Shown here: in pieces, positions 7,635 to 17,167 of the stretch
How positions within the stretch are numbered: the first letter of the stretch is position 1
Layout: every line of letters starts with the position of its first letter
NCBI GenBank assembly: GCA_021847605.1
Contig: JAJZQN010000023.1
Span: 1 to 60,502, forward strand
DNA: 60,502 nucleotides
Reading direction: 5' to 3'
Source of the DNA: Pseudomonadota bacterium
GTDB taxonomy: Bacteria; Pseudomonadota; Alphaproteobacteria; Sphingomonadales; Sphingomonadaceae
The notes under the pieces: model-generated
Told to the model about the DNA's origin: nothing
The model's input: only the letters and a program-made list of their open reading frames with translations
The model's database searches: none
Translations under genes and position numbers: made by a program

Positions 7635-9059
7635 ATGGCCGGTCCAGCGATGATCGAAAACCGCACCTTCGATGAAATCGAAGTTGGCGACACCGCATCG
7701 GTCACACGAACGCTCGAGCCGGAAGACATTCAGCTTTTCGCCCTGGTGTCTGGCGACGTCAATCCGGCTCACCTCGACGCGCAATATGCCGCGACCGACA
7801 TGTTCCGCCACGTCATTGCCCACGGCATGTGGGGCGGCGGCCTCATCTCCGCCGTCCTCGGAACGCAACTACCCGGTCCTGGCACCATCTATCTGGACCA
7901 GTCGTTGCGCTTCCGCCGCCCCGTCGCACCGGGCGACACGATCACCGCCTCGGTCACCGTCGTCGAGAAGCGTGCGGAGAAGAAAATCCTGATCCTCGAC
8001 TGCCGCTGCGCCAACCAGCATGGCGAGGATGTCATCACTGGCCAGGCCCAGGTGATCGCGCCCGGCGAAAAGGTGCTGCGCCCGCGCGCGGAGCTGCCGG
8101 ACGTTCGCCTCAACGATCATGACAAATATCGCCGGCTGATGGAGCTTGCCGGTGGTAGCGATCCGGTCCCGACGGCGATCGTGCATCCTTGCAGCGAAGC
8201 CGCCATCACTGCGGCGCTCGATGCGGCGCAAGCCGGATTGATCGCCCCGATCCTCATCGGGCCCGATGCGAAGATCAAGGCCGCAGCCACTGCGGCCTCG
8301 CGCGCGATCGACGGTTTCCGGATCGTGCCGGTGGCGCACAGTCATGCCGCAGCGGCCAAGGCGGTGGAACTGGTGCGCACGGGCGAAGCGCAGCTCGTCA
8401 TGAAGGGATCACTGCACACGGATGAACTGATGGGCGCGGTAGTCTCTTCCGCTACAGGCCTTCGCACCGAACGACGGATCAGCCATGCCTATGTCATGGA
8501 CGTGCCTGGCCGGCCGACACCGCTCATCATTACCGATGCCGCTATCAACATCGCCCCCTCCCTCGAGGAAAAGGCCGACATCATCCGCAACGCCATCGAT
8601 CTCGCGCATGTGATCGGCATGGAGGCGCCCAAAGTCGCGATCCTCGCTGCGGTCGAAACCGTCAACCCGGCAATGCCTTCGACGCTGGATGCGGCGGCGC
8701 TCTGCAAGATGGCGGATCGCGGGCAGATCAGCGGCGGCATTCTCGATGGACCCCTCGCCTTCGACAATGCGGTCAGCGAGGCCGCGGCCAGGGAAAAGGG
8801 TATCGTTTCCGAAGTTGCGGGCCATGCGGAAATTCTGGTCGTGCCCAACCTCGAAGCCGGGAACATGCTGGCCAAGCAGCTCACATTCCTGGGCGGCGCC
8901 GACGCGGCCGGTATCGTGCTTGGCGCGCGCGTGCCGATCATCCTGACGAGCCGTGCCGACAGCCTGCGCACGCGTCTCGCGTCCTGCGCAGTGGCGGTGC
9001 TGATGGCGCGCGCCGTGACGCCGGCAGCCCCTGGATTGCCCGGGGGCAAGAGTGCATGA
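7635..9059 (+). CDS. Fused MaoC-like hydratase and phosphate acetyl/butyryltransferase
   Basis: A 474-residue two-domain enzyme. Residues 1 to about 150 are a MaoC/PhaJ hot-dog domain with SGDVNPAHLD, where the Asp and His match the catalytic pair of (R)-specific enoyl-CoA hydratases. Residues about 155-470 are a phosphotransacylase (PTA/PTB) domain, from TAIVHPCSEAAI through MKGSLHTDELMGAV and PSLEEKADIIRNAIDLA. The first domain could supply (R)-3-hydroxyacyl-CoA to PhaC, and the second exchanges CoA for phosphate to give an acyl phosphate for the next gene, a kinase. The stop overlaps the ackA start (ATGA). Confidence 0.88.
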   Translation: MAGPAMIENRTFDEIEVGDTASVTRTLEPEDIQLFALVSGDVNPAHLDAQYAATDMFRHVIAHGMWGGGLISAVLGTQLPGPGTIYLDQSLRFRRPVAPGDTITASVTVVEKRAEKKILILDCRCANQHGEDVITGQAQVIAPGEKVLRPRAELPDVRLNDHDKYRRLMELAGGSDPVPTAIVHPCSEAAITAALDAAQAGLIAPILIGPDAKIKAAATAASRAIDGFRIVPVAHSHAAAAKAVELVRTGEAQLVMKGSLHTDELMGAVVSSATGLRTERRISHAYVMDVPGRPTPLIITDAAINIAPSLEEKADIIRNAIDLAHVIGMEAPKVAILAAVETVNPAMPSTLDAAALCKMADRGQISGGILDGPLAFDNAVSEAAAREKGIVSEVAGHAEILVVPNLEAGNMLAKQLTFLGGADAAGIVLGARVPIILTSRADSLRTRLASCAVAVLMARAVTPAAPGLPGGKSA

Positions 9060-10249
9060 AGGCGGTCGTCAGCCTCAATTCCGGCTCGTCGAGCATCAAA
9101 TTCTCTCTCTTCGCCATGGAGCCGGGAGGCAGCCTCCAACTCGCGGCCGGCGGAAAGATCGAGAAAATCGGGATAGCGCCAGCGCTGAAGGCCCGAAGGA
9201 CGGACGGTACGATCCTGCTCGATCGCACCTGGCCGGATGGCGCAGGCCTTACCCACGCCGACTTGCTGGCCGATCTTTTTTCCTGGGCGATGCAGCATCC
9301 ACTTGAAGGCTATGAGATCGCCGCCATCGGACACCGCATCGTCCATGGCGGCACAGAATTTTCCGTCCCGCGGCGCATCGATTCTGAATTGATCGACAAG
9401 CTGGAAGCACTTTGTCCGCTGGCGCCCCTGCATCAGCCCCATAACCTGGCTGCCGTCCGGGCGATCACCAAGCTTGATCCCGACCTGCCTCAGGTCGCCT
9501 GCTTCGACACCGCTTTCCATCATGACAAGCCAGCCCTCGCCTCTCGTTTCGCAATCCCCCGTGCGCTTCACGACCAGGGCATCCGTCGCTACGGTTTTCA
9601 CGGCCTTTCCTATGAATATATCGCCCGGCGCCTCGCCGCGATCGACCCGGCGCTGGCCTCGGGCAAGGTCATCGCCGCACATCTGGGCAATGGCGCGAGC
9701 CTTTGCGCCATGGCGGCGGGGCAAAGCGTCGACACGACCATGGGGTTCACCGCGCTCGACGGTTTGATGATGGGCTCCCGCTCGGGCAGTCTCGACCCCG
9801 GTGTCGTGCTGCATCTCATGACGCAGATGGGCATGGGCGCCAAGACGATAGAGGATATGCTTTACAGGCAATCGGGCCTTCTGGGCGTGTCGGGCATTTC
9901 CAGCGACATGCGCACGCTTGCCGCGAGCGACGCACCCGAAGCGAAAGAAGCGATTGATCTCTTCGCCTGGCGGGTAGCCCGTGACACCGGCGCCCTTGCC
10001 GCTTCGCTGGAGGGTGTGGACGGGATCATCTTTACTGCTGGCATCGGCGAAAATGACGCGGGCATGCGCAGTCTTATTGGTCGCCGGCTCCAATGGCTGG
10101 GCCTTGAGATCGATGATCGCGCCAATGCTGCAGGTGAGACGCTGATCAGCGCCCCCGAGAGCCGGATCAAGGCCCTCGTCATCCCCACCGACGAGGAACG
10201 CATGATCGCAATTCACACGCTCAGCCTGCTGCAGGAGACCGCCCAATGA
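9056..10249 (+). CDS. ackA: Acetate/propionate kinase
   Basis: A 397-residue acetate kinase of normal length. The N-terminal NSGSSSIKF loop, HRIVHGG, FDTAFH, AHLGNGAS and the C-terminal GIGEND segment are all present. It turns acyl phosphate plus ADP into carboxylate plus ATP, or the reverse. It is coupled on both sides by ATGA overlaps to the phosphotransacylase and fabI genes, so the two form an acyl-CoA to acid (or reverse) module that could charge or discharge acyl groups for PhaC. Confidence 0.93.
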   Translation: MKAVVSLNSGSSSIKFSLFAMEPGGSLQLAAGGKIEKIGIAPALKARRTDGTILLDRTWPDGAGLTHADLLADLFSWAMQHPLEGYEIAAIGHRIVHGGTEFSVPRRIDSELIDKLEALCPLAPLHQPHNLAAVRAITKLDPDLPQVACFDTAFHHDKPALASRFAIPRALHDQGIRRYGFHGLSYEYIARRLAAIDPALASGKVIAAHLGNGASLCAMAAGQSVDTTMGFTALDGLMMGSRSGSLDPGVVLHLMTQMGMGAKTIEDMLYRQSGLLGVSGISSDMRTLAASDAPEAKEAIDLFAWRVARDTGALAASLEGVDGIIFTAGIGENDAGMRSLIGRRLQWLGLEIDDRANAAGETLISAPESRIKALVIPTDEERMIAIHTLSLLQETAQ

Positions 10250-11019
10250 CACCGCTTGTAGATCTGACCGGCAAGCGCGGCCTCGTCATCGGGATCGCAA
10301 ACGAACATAGCATCGCGGCAGGATGCGCGGAGGCATTTGCCCGGTGCGGCGCCCGGCTTGCCGCCACCTATCTCAACGAAAAGGCAAAGGACTGGGTTCA
10401 GCCTGTCGTCGACCAGCTCGGCGTCGAATGGACTGCGCCGTGCGATGTACGCATCCCCGGCGAACTCGAGGCGCTTTTCGGCCAGGTGCAAGAACGCTGG
10501 GGTGGCCTCGATTTCCTGCTGCACTCGATCGCCTTCGCGCCAAAGGAGGATCTCCACGGTCGGGTGGTCGACAGCAGTGCGCAAGGCTTCTCGACGGCGA
10601 TGGACGTGTCCTGCCACAGTTTCCTTCGCATGGCGAAGCTCGCCGAACCGCTGATGGCAACGGGCGGATGCCTGCTTTGCGTGACCTTCTATGGTTCGGA
10701 GCGGGTGGTCGAACACTATAACCTGATGGGTCCCGTCAAGGCGGCCCTGGAAAGCGCAACGCGCTATGTCGCCGCGGAACTGGGCGCCAAAGCCATTCGG
10801 GCACACGCTATTTCACCAGGGCCGATTGCCACCCGCGCCGCAAGCGGAATCGACCGGTTCGACGAGTTGCTCGATCGGGCTGCCGCGCAGGTTCCCGCAG
10901 GAAAATTGGTTGACGTAAGCGACGTCGGCGCGCTGGCCGCCTTCCTCGTCAGCGATGCCGCGAAGCGGATCACCGGCACGATCATTCCGGTCGATAACGG
11001 GCAGCATCTTTTCGCGTGA
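10246..11019 (+). CDS. fabI: Enoyl-[acyl-carrier-protein] reductase FabI-like
   Basis: A 257-residue divergent SDR of the FabI type. The cofactor segment reads GIANEHSIAAG, and the catalytic Tyr-Lys pair lies in YNLMGPVK with a second Tyr ten residues before in FYGSER. SPGPIATRAASGI is the usual substrate-loop start. It reduces trans-2-enoyl-ACP (or -CoA) with NADH/NADPH. It is probably a second, operon-specific copy rather than the housekeeping enzyme, since it sits in a PHA/export operon. Starts and stops overlap both neighbours (ATGA, GTGA). Confidence 0.88.
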   Translation: MTPLVDLTGKRGLVIGIANEHSIAAGCAEAFARCGARLAATYLNEKAKDWVQPVVDQLGVEWTAPCDVRIPGELEALFGQVQERWGGLDFLLHSIAFAPKEDLHGRVVDSSAQGFSTAMDVSCHSFLRMAKLAEPLMATGGCLLCVTFYGSERVVEHYNLMGPVKAALESATRYVAAELGAKAIRAHAISPGPIATRAASGIDRFDELLDRAAAQVPAGKLVDVSDVGALAAFLVSDAAKRITGTIIPVDNGQHLFA

Positions 11020-12251
11020 TCGTTCGGGCTGCCCCTCTTGCCCTCGCAGCCAGCGCCGTACTGGCGTCGCAGGCGCACGCGCAAGCTGCTCTGGAGTATG
11101 TCGTCCAGCGCGCAGGCAACCGCGATCAGAGCGGACATATCCTTGTCGATGTGCGCGTTCTCAATGCCGGGGCGGCCGCGCAGGAGGTTCGCCTTCCCGA
11201 CGAGGTTGCGGCCGATCTGGTCAGCAACGGCACGTATCGAAAGGTCTGGCTGCAACGAGGCGAAAAACAGGCTGCGGTTCTGACGATCCCGGCCAATGGC
11301 TTTGCGGCGGCGCGCTACCGGATCGACTTTCAGGACGTCATGGACGGCGCGGCCTTGTCCATTCCCTCCTGGTCAACGCAGCAAATCCTCCTGACGATCG
11401 GCGTCGATCCTGAGGCCGACCGCTCTGCCCCGGTCGCCCTGACTGCCGCGCCCTCGCTCACGCCTCCGACCTCTCCGCAGATATCGCCAGACTCCGTCAC
11501 ACCATCGCCGACAGACCGAACCCGGGGCAATGCTTTCATCCCCAATCTCTCGGTCTACGAACCGATCTATGCGGTCTATGGCCCCGGCACCAACACCGAC
11601 GCACGCATCCAGATCAGTTTCAAATATCAGCTGTTCGGAAGTCGAGCGCGGATGGACCGCTCTCCCTCGCTGATCGACGGCCTCTATTTCGCCTATACCC
11701 AGCGCATGTTCTGGGACGTGGCGGCGAAATCCTCGCCCTTCCGCAATATCGATTATCAACCCGAGCTCTTCTATCTCTCGCCTGCCCTGCCCGTGTCAGA
11801 TAAGGCCACGATCAGCGGCCAGATCGGCCTTCGCCATGAGTCCAATGGACGCGATGGCGCGGCCTCGCGCAGCCTCAACATGCTCTATCTGGCCCCGATG
11901 GCCGGCTTCTCGCTCGGCGAGGACCGAAGGCTGACGATCGCGCCGCGGCTGTGGCTCTATCTCGGAAACCTTTCGGACAATCCTGACATTCGCCGATATC
12001 GCGGCAATAGCGGGCTTTTCATTGAGGCCGGCGAGGATGATGGGCTGCGCGTCTCGGCTTCTACCCGTCTCAACCTGGGTAGCGGCAAGGGAGCTCTGAC
12101 CGCCGAGCTCTCCTACCCGTTCCGGCGTATCCTGGGCGGAGGCCCGGACTTCTATCTCTTCGGCCAGGGCTTCACCGGCTATGGCGAAAATCTGCTCGAC
12201 TATAACAAGCACGTGACGCGCCTACGGATCGGCGTGGCGCTCGTGCGATGA
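11016..12251 (+). CDS. pldA: Outer-membrane phospholipase A (OMPLA)
   Basis: A 411-residue protein with a signal peptide (residues 1 to about 22, ending SQAHA) and an N-terminal beta-rich domain. A Pro/Ser/Thr-rich linker around residues 145-170 leads into a C-terminal beta-barrel. The OMPLA catalytic signature RHESNGRDGAASRSLN is intact: His, Ser two residues later and Asn fourteen residues after the His, as in E. coli H142/S144/N156. It should hydrolyse acyl chains of phospholipids in the outer membrane. The GTG start overlaps the fabI stop. The N-terminal domain of over 100 residues is absent from E. coli PldA. Confidence 0.87.
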   Translation: MIVRAAPLALAASAVLASQAHAQAALEYVVQRAGNRDQSGHILVDVRVLNAGAAAQEVRLPDEVAADLVSNGTYRKVWLQRGEKQAAVLTIPANGFAAARYRIDFQDVMDGAALSIPSWSTQQILLTIGVDPEADRSAPVALTAAPSLTPPTSPQISPDSVTPSPTDRTRGNAFIPNLSVYEPIYAVYGPGTNTDARIQISFKYQLFGSRARMDRSPSLIDGLYFAYTQRMFWDVAAKSSPFRNIDYQPELFYLSPALPVSDKATISGQIGLRHESNGRDGAASRSLNMLYLAPMAGFSLGEDRRLTIAPRLWLYLGNLSDNPDIRRYRGNSGLFIEAGEDDGLRVSASTRLNLGSGKGALTAELSYPFRRILGGGPDFYLFGQGFTGYGENLLDYNKHVTRLRIGVALVR

Positions 12252-12270
12252 ACGCTCAAGGAGGTATAGC

Positions 12271-13248
12271 GTGAAGCTGCGGGGCCCTATCGTCATTCCC
12301 ATTCTGGCCGTCGTCCTCATCGCCCTGGCTTTCGGGCTGTGGTGGATGTTTGGACGCACCGACAAGCTCCCCGATACCATCGTGCGCGGCAACGGCCGTC
12401 TCGAGATGACGCGCACCGATATTGCCGCCAAATATCCTGGCCGCCTGATGTCGCTTGACGTCCATGAAGGTGATCTCGTCGGGGCGGGTCAGGTCATCGC
12501 CCGGCAGGATGATGTAGACCTCAAAACCCAACTCGCCGGAGCGCTTGCCAAGCGCGAACAGGCAGTGTCCGCCCTCATGCGCGCGCAAGGGGAGCTCGCC
12601 GCGCGGGACAGTCAGGCTCAGCTCGCCCGCATCGACTGGGTCGAGACCGGCAAGCTGCGGGAGCGTGACATGGTCTCGAACGTCGAGCTGGAGCAGCGTC
12701 GCCTGGCCTTGGGTGCTGCGCAAGGTGGCGCCCAGGCGGCGGGCGGCGGTGTCGGCGAGGCACGCTCGGCCATTGCCCAGGCCGACGCCCTGATCGCGCA
12801 AACCAGAGCCGGCCTTGCCGACCTGCGGATCATCGCACCGACGCCCGGGCGCGTCGAATATCGGATCGTCGAGCCTGGAACCATGTTGCCACCGGGCGGC
12901 AAGATCGTGTCGCTGGTCAATGCCGAGGATGCCTGGCTCACCATCTTCCTGCCCGCTTCGGTCGCCGGCAAGATCAGGATCGGCGACGAGGCACGCATTC
13001 TTCCGCAGGGTTTTGGCGACGCCATTCCCGCGCGCGTCAGCTTCGTGGCGCCCGATGCGCAGTTCACGCCAAAATTCGTCGAGACGGCCAGCGAACGCGA
13101 GAACCTGTCCTACCGAGTGAAGCTGCAGATCGCGCCTGATCTCGCCCGTCGCCTGGACGGAAGGCTGAAAGCCGGCATGACGGCGGACGGGTTTGTGCGC
13201 ACCGATACGCGCCAGCCCTGGCCCGACCTCACCAAGATCGACAAATGA
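12271..13248 (+). CDS. HlyD-family membrane fusion protein
   Basis: A 325-residue periplasmic adaptor anchored by one N-terminal membrane helix (about 8-28). The biotinyl/lipoyl halves flank a coiled coil (about 85-175, rich in Ala, Arg, Gln) and a beta-barrel follows (RIIAPTPGRVEYRIVEPGTMLPPG...). It resembles the YhiI/YbhG adaptors of RbbA/YbhFSR-type exporters. A GGAGG lies 8 bases before the GTG start, and the stop overlaps the ATPase gene. It should link the inner-membrane ABC proteins to the NodT lipoprotein two genes on. Confidence 0.9.
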   Translation: MKLRGPIVIPILAVVLIALAFGLWWMFGRTDKLPDTIVRGNGRLEMTRTDIAAKYPGRLMSLDVHEGDLVGAGQVIARQDDVDLKTQLAGALAKREQAVSALMRAQGELAARDSQAQLARIDWVETGKLRERDMVSNVELEQRRLALGAAQGGAQAAGGGVGEARSAIAQADALIAQTRAGLADLRIIAPTPGRVEYRIVEPGTMLPPGGKIVSLVNAEDAWLTIFLPASVAGKIRIGDEARILPQGFGDAIPARVSFVAPDAQFTPKFVETASERENLSYRVKLQIAPDLARRLDGRLKAGMTADGFVRTDTRQPWPDLTKIDK

Positions 13249-16034
13249 TCCCGCCCGCTCAGATCCTCCCCGAAGAGGCGATACGGATCGAAAGCCTTTC
13301 GCATCGATATGGCGGTATCGTCGCCCTGAACGAGGTTTCGCTCTCCCTGCCCAAGGGGAAGACCACCGCGCTGGTCGGGCCCGATGGCGTAGGCAAGTCG
13401 ACGCTGCTCGGCCTCATATCCGGCGTGAAAAAGCTGCAAACGGGACGTCTTTCGGTTCTCGGCTTCGATCTCACCGAGCGTCGCAAGCGGGACGAGTTCC
13501 TTTCCCGCGTCGCCTATATGCCCCAGGGGCTTGGTCGCAATCTCTACCCGACGCTTTCCGTCCGCGAGAATATCGACTTCTTTGGTCGCCTCTTCGGACT
13601 GTCTGCAGTCGAGCGGGAAGCGCATATGCGGCGCTTGCTGGACGCGACGGGGCTTGCACCCTTTCCGGACCGGCCCGCCGGCAAACTTTCGGGCGGCATG
13701 AAGCAGAAGCTGGGCCTGTGTTGCTCGCTGGTGCACGATCCGAATCTGCTCATCCTCGACGAACCCACCACGGGGGTAGACCCTCTTTCACGACGGCAGT
13801 TCTGGGAACTGGTGGATGCGATGTGCGCGGAGCGGCCGGACATGACCGTGCTGGTCTCCACGGCTTACATGGAAGAGGCAGAGCGCTTTGGCCACCTCGT
13901 GGCGATGGACGATGGCAAGGTGATCGCGCAAGGGGATACGCGCGAGATCATGCGTGACGCGGGCGCGGATACGCTCGAAGCCGCCTATGTTCGCCTGCTT
14001 CCGCAAGACAAGCGGCCATCGGGCGACGCGCTGGTCGTGCCGGCCTGGCAGGACAAGGGCGAAGCGCCGGCAATCGAGGCGCATGATCTGACGCGGCGCT
14101 TTGGTGATTTCGTAGCGGTCGATCATGTGAGCTTTCGCATCGGACGCGGCGAGATATTCGGTTTTCTGGGCTCGAACGGCTGCGGCAAGACCACGACCAT
14201 GAAGATGCTGACCGGCCTGCTCGATGCGACGGACGGAACGGCCAGCCTTTTCGGGCGGCCGATCGCCCCCGGAGACATGGAGACGCGCATGCGCGTGGGC
14301 TATATGTCGCAGGCCTTCTCGCTCTATGAAGAGCTTTCGGTTCGCCAGAACCTGGTCCTTCATGCGCGGCTCTATCGCGTGCCACGCCAGCAGGCAGGCG
14401 AACTGGTTTCGGCCGCGCTTGCCCAGTTCGAGCTCGAAGCCCATGCCGATGCCGTTCCCGCCGCTCTGCCGCTCGGCATACGGCAACGCCTGCAACTCGC
14501 CGCCGCCTGCCTCCATCGACCCGAGATCCTGATCCTGGACGAGCCCACGTCCGGCGTCGATCCGGCGGCGCGCGACATGTTCTGGCGCCATCTGATCCGC
14601 CTCTCGCGCGATGAAGGGGTAACGATCTTCGTCTCCACCCACTTCATGAACGAGGCGGAACGGTGCGACCGCATATCGCTGATGCATCGCGGGCGGGTTC
14701 TGGCGGTCGGCGCGCCGACGGAACTCACACAGCGATATGATGCGCAGCGGCTCGAGGATGCTTTTATCGCTGTCCTCGAGAAGGATAATGACGAAGCGCC
14801 GACTGCTTCCGCCCATCTGCCGGTCGATGCTTCGGTCGCTTCGTCCACTCCTGCCGCCGGTGCGCGATCGACGGCTCCCGGCCGGCCGCGATTACCAACC
14901 GCTGCCGGCAGCTGGCCGGGCTTCGCCTGGGCCTTTGCCCGGCGCGAAGCGACCGAACTCATGCGCGATCGCATCCGGCTCGCCTTCGCGCTGATCGGCC
15001 CGATCATCCTGCTGTGCATTGCAGCCTACAGCATTTCCTTCGACGTCCAGAATATCCGCCTTGCTGTTCTCGATCATGACCGCAGTGCCGCCAGCCGTGA
15101 CCTGCAACGCTATTTTGAAGGGTCACGCTATTTCCGGGTTGAGCCCGAACTTCAAAGCGACGCCGCCGCCGATCAGGCGTTACGTGAGGCATCGGCCAAG
15201 ATGGTGCTCGACATACCCCCCGGCTTCGGACGCGACCTGGCTGCGGGGCGGCGGCCCGCGGTCGACGTGCGGATCGACGGCGCGAGTCCTTTCCCCGCGT
15301 CGAACGCCCGCGCTTATGCCGAGGCTGTTCTCCTTCGCTACGCAATGGACCAGTTGCGGTCCGCGCAGCCCTTCGCTGTGCCTGATCTCTCGTCCACAAT
15401 CGAACCGCGCTTCATCTACAATCAGGAGTTTCGCAGCATCTACGCCATGGCGCCGGGCGTCCTGATGCTCTGCATGATCCTCATTCCCGCGATGCTGACG
15501 GCCCTTGGGGTCGTGCGCGAAAAGGAAATCGGCTCGATCACCAATCTCTACGCTTCGCCGGCGAGCCTGGGCGCATTCCTGGTCGGCAAGCAGATGCCCT
15601 ATGCCCTTCTTGCGATGATCAGTTTCGTGACGCTGATCCTGGTGACTGTCTTCATTTTGGGAGTACCGCTCAAGGGGTCCTTGCCGGCCCTTCTGATCGG
15701 CGGGTTCCTCTTCATTCTGTCTGTCACCGGGCTGGGGCTGATGATCTCGGCCTTTGTGCGCTCGCAGGTCGCCGCCATCTTCGCGACATCCCTCATCTGT
15801 CTTATTCCGTCGGTGAACTTCTCCGGGCTCCTTTACCCCGTTTCCACCCTGACAGGCCCGAGCCATATCATCGGGCTGACCTTCCCCTCCTCCTGGTTCC
15901 AGATCGTCAGTCTCGGCACATTCACCAAGGGTCTGGGCATGGCCAGTTTCGGCCAGGACTATCTGGCCCTGATGGCGCTCGCATTCCTCTTCGTGGGCGG
16001 CGCACGCCTGATGCTGGGAAAGCAGGAGAAATGA
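13245..16034 (+). CDS. ABC exporter: two ATPase domains fused to an ABC-2 permease
   Basis: A 929-residue fusion. The first ATPase (about 10-235) has Walker A GPDGVGKST at 45-53 and LSGGMKQK. The second (about 275-500) has Walker A GSNGCGKTT and the degenerate signature LPLGIRQR that is usual in the RbbA/YhiH/YbhF group. A low-complexity linker (about 510-565) leads to an ABC-2 permease with a large periplasmic loop after the first helix and five further helices. It pairs with the next gene, a second ABC-2 permease. The substrate is unknown; YbhFSR-type pumps export drugs or cations. Confidence 0.9.
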   Translation: MIPPAQILPEEAIRIESLSHRYGGIVALNEVSLSLPKGKTTALVGPDGVGKSTLLGLISGVKKLQTGRLSVLGFDLTERRKRDEFLSRVAYMPQGLGRNLYPTLSVRENIDFFGRLFGLSAVEREAHMRRLLDATGLAPFPDRPAGKLSGGMKQKLGLCCSLVHDPNLLILDEPTTGVDPLSRRQFWELVDAMCAERPDMTVLVSTAYMEEAERFGHLVAMDDGKVIAQGDTREIMRDAGADTLEAAYVRLLPQDKRPSGDALVVPAWQDKGEAPAIEAHDLTRRFGDFVAVDHVSFRIGRGEIFGFLGSNGCGKTTTMKMLTGLLDATDGTASLFGRPIAPGDMETRMRVGYMSQAFSLYEELSVRQNLVLHARLYRVPRQQAGELVSAALAQFELEAHADAVPAALPLGIRQRLQLAAACLHRPEILILDEPTSGVDPAARDMFWRHLIRLSRDEGVTIFVSTHFMNEAERCDRISLMHRGRVLAVGAPTELTQRYDAQRLEDAFIAVLEKDNDEAPTASAHLPVDASVASSTPAAGARSTAPGRPRLPTAAGSWPGFAWAFARREATELMRDRIRLAFALIGPIILLCIAAYSISFDVQNIRLAVLDHDRSAASRDLQRYFEGSRYFRVEPELQSDAAADQALREASAKMVLDIPPGFGRDLAAGRRPAVDVRIDGASPFPASNARAYAEAVLLRYAMDQLRSAQPFAVPDLSSTIEPRFIYNQEFRSIYAMAPGVLMLCMILIPAMLTALGVVREKEIGSITNLYASPASLGAFLVGKQMPYALLAMISFVTLILVTVFILGVPLKGSLPALLIGGFLFILSVTGLGLMISAFVRSQVAAIFATSLICLIPSVNFSGLLYPVSTLTGPSHIIGLTFPSSWFQIVSLGTFTKGLGMASFGQDYLALMALAFLFVGGARLMLGKQEK

Positions 16035-17158
16035 CGCGCTGGATTCTCAACGTTGCGCTTCTGAGCGGCAAGGAACTGCGCAGTGTCATGAAGGATGTGA
16101 CGCTGATGGCGCTTATCCTCTTCGCTTTCACCGTGGCGATCCAGCTCGTTGCGAACGGGGTACGCGCAGAGGTCATGAACGCTTCGGTCGCGATCATGGA
16201 CGAGGATCATTCCGAACTGTCGCGGCGGCTGCGCGATGCCATCCAGCAGCCCTATTTCAAACCACCCGAGGACATCGAGCGATCCGCGATCGGCCCTGCG
16301 ATGGACAGCGGCAAATATATCTTCGTCATCGAAATCCCGCCCCGCTTCGAAGCCGATACGCTCGCGGGCCGGTCGCCTTCCGTCCAGATTCTCGTCGACG
16401 CGACCGCCATGACGCAGGCAGGTCTGGGCGCTGCCTATTTCCAGCAGATATTCGCGCAGGAAACGCTCGACTTCCTCCATGCCCGGGGCCTCCTGGAGGC
16501 GCTGCCGGTCCAGGTCGAAAGCCGGATGCATTTCAATCCCAACGCCCAGTCGGCCTGGTATACCTCGGTCATGCAGATCGTCACCAACGTGACGGTGCTC
16601 TCGATCATCCTCGTCGGCGCGGCGGTGATCCGTGAGCGTGAGCATGGCACGATCGAGCATCTGCTGGTGATGCCCGTGCGCGCCAGCGAGATCGCCTTCG
16701 CCAAGATCCTTGCCAACGGCCTCGTCATCCTGCTGGCCTCGATCGCGTCCCTCTGGTTCGTCGTTCATGGCGCTGTGGGCGTGCCGCTGACCGGATCTCT
16801 CCTGCTCTTTACAGCGGCAATGTTCCTCTATCTCTTCTCGGTCACCTCGCTCGGCATGTGGATGGCGACGCTCGCGCCATCCATGCCGCAGTTCGGGCTC
16901 TTCGCGGTGCCCGTCTATGCCATCGCCTATCTGCTCTCGGGGGCGGCGACGCCGCTCGAGAGCATGCCCTCGGCGATCCGCACGATTGCACTGTGTCTGC
17001 CGACCACCCAGTTCGTCAGCCTCTCCCAGGCGATCCTCTATCGCGGCGCGGGCGTGCGAACGATCCTGCCGGAACTCGCGATCATCTGCGGCTCGGGCGT
17101 GTTCTTCGTGGCGATGGCCGTCAGCCGCTTCCGTTCGATGCTCTCAAGGCAGGGCTAA
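16031..17158 (+). CDS. ABC-2 type permease subunit
   Basis: A 375-residue inner-membrane protein of the YhhJ/YbhR type. The first helix (about 22-45) is followed by a periplasmic domain of about 130 residues and then five helices, including IREREHGTIEHLLVMPV, a conserved ABC-2 coupling segment. The ATG overlaps the stop of the ATPase-permease fusion. It should form a heterodimeric membrane pore with that protein. Confidence 0.9.
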   Translation: MTRWILNVALLSGKELRSVMKDVTLMALILFAFTVAIQLVANGVRAEVMNASVAIMDEDHSELSRRLRDAIQQPYFKPPEDIERSAIGPAMDSGKYIFVIEIPPRFEADTLAGRSPSVQILVDATAMTQAGLGAAYFQQIFAQETLDFLHARGLLEALPVQVESRMHFNPNAQSAWYTSVMQIVTNVTVLSIILVGAAVIREREHGTIEHLLVMPVRASEIAFAKILANGLVILLASIASLWFVVHGAVGVPLTGSLLLFTAAMFLYLFSVTSLGMWMATLAPSMPQFGLFAVPVYAIAYLLSGAATPLESMPSAIRTIALCLPTTQFVSLSQAILYRGAGVRTILPELAIICGSGVFFVAMAVSRFRSMLSRQG

Positions 17159-17167
17159 AGGTCATGG

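Noticed and set aside
6453..7868. 471-codon reverse frame over phaC
   Set aside because: Shadow of phaC; His/Arg-rich with no family match.
8489..10252. 587-codon reverse frame over ackA
   Set aside because: Overlaps a well-supported operon on the opposite strand and has no recognisable domain.
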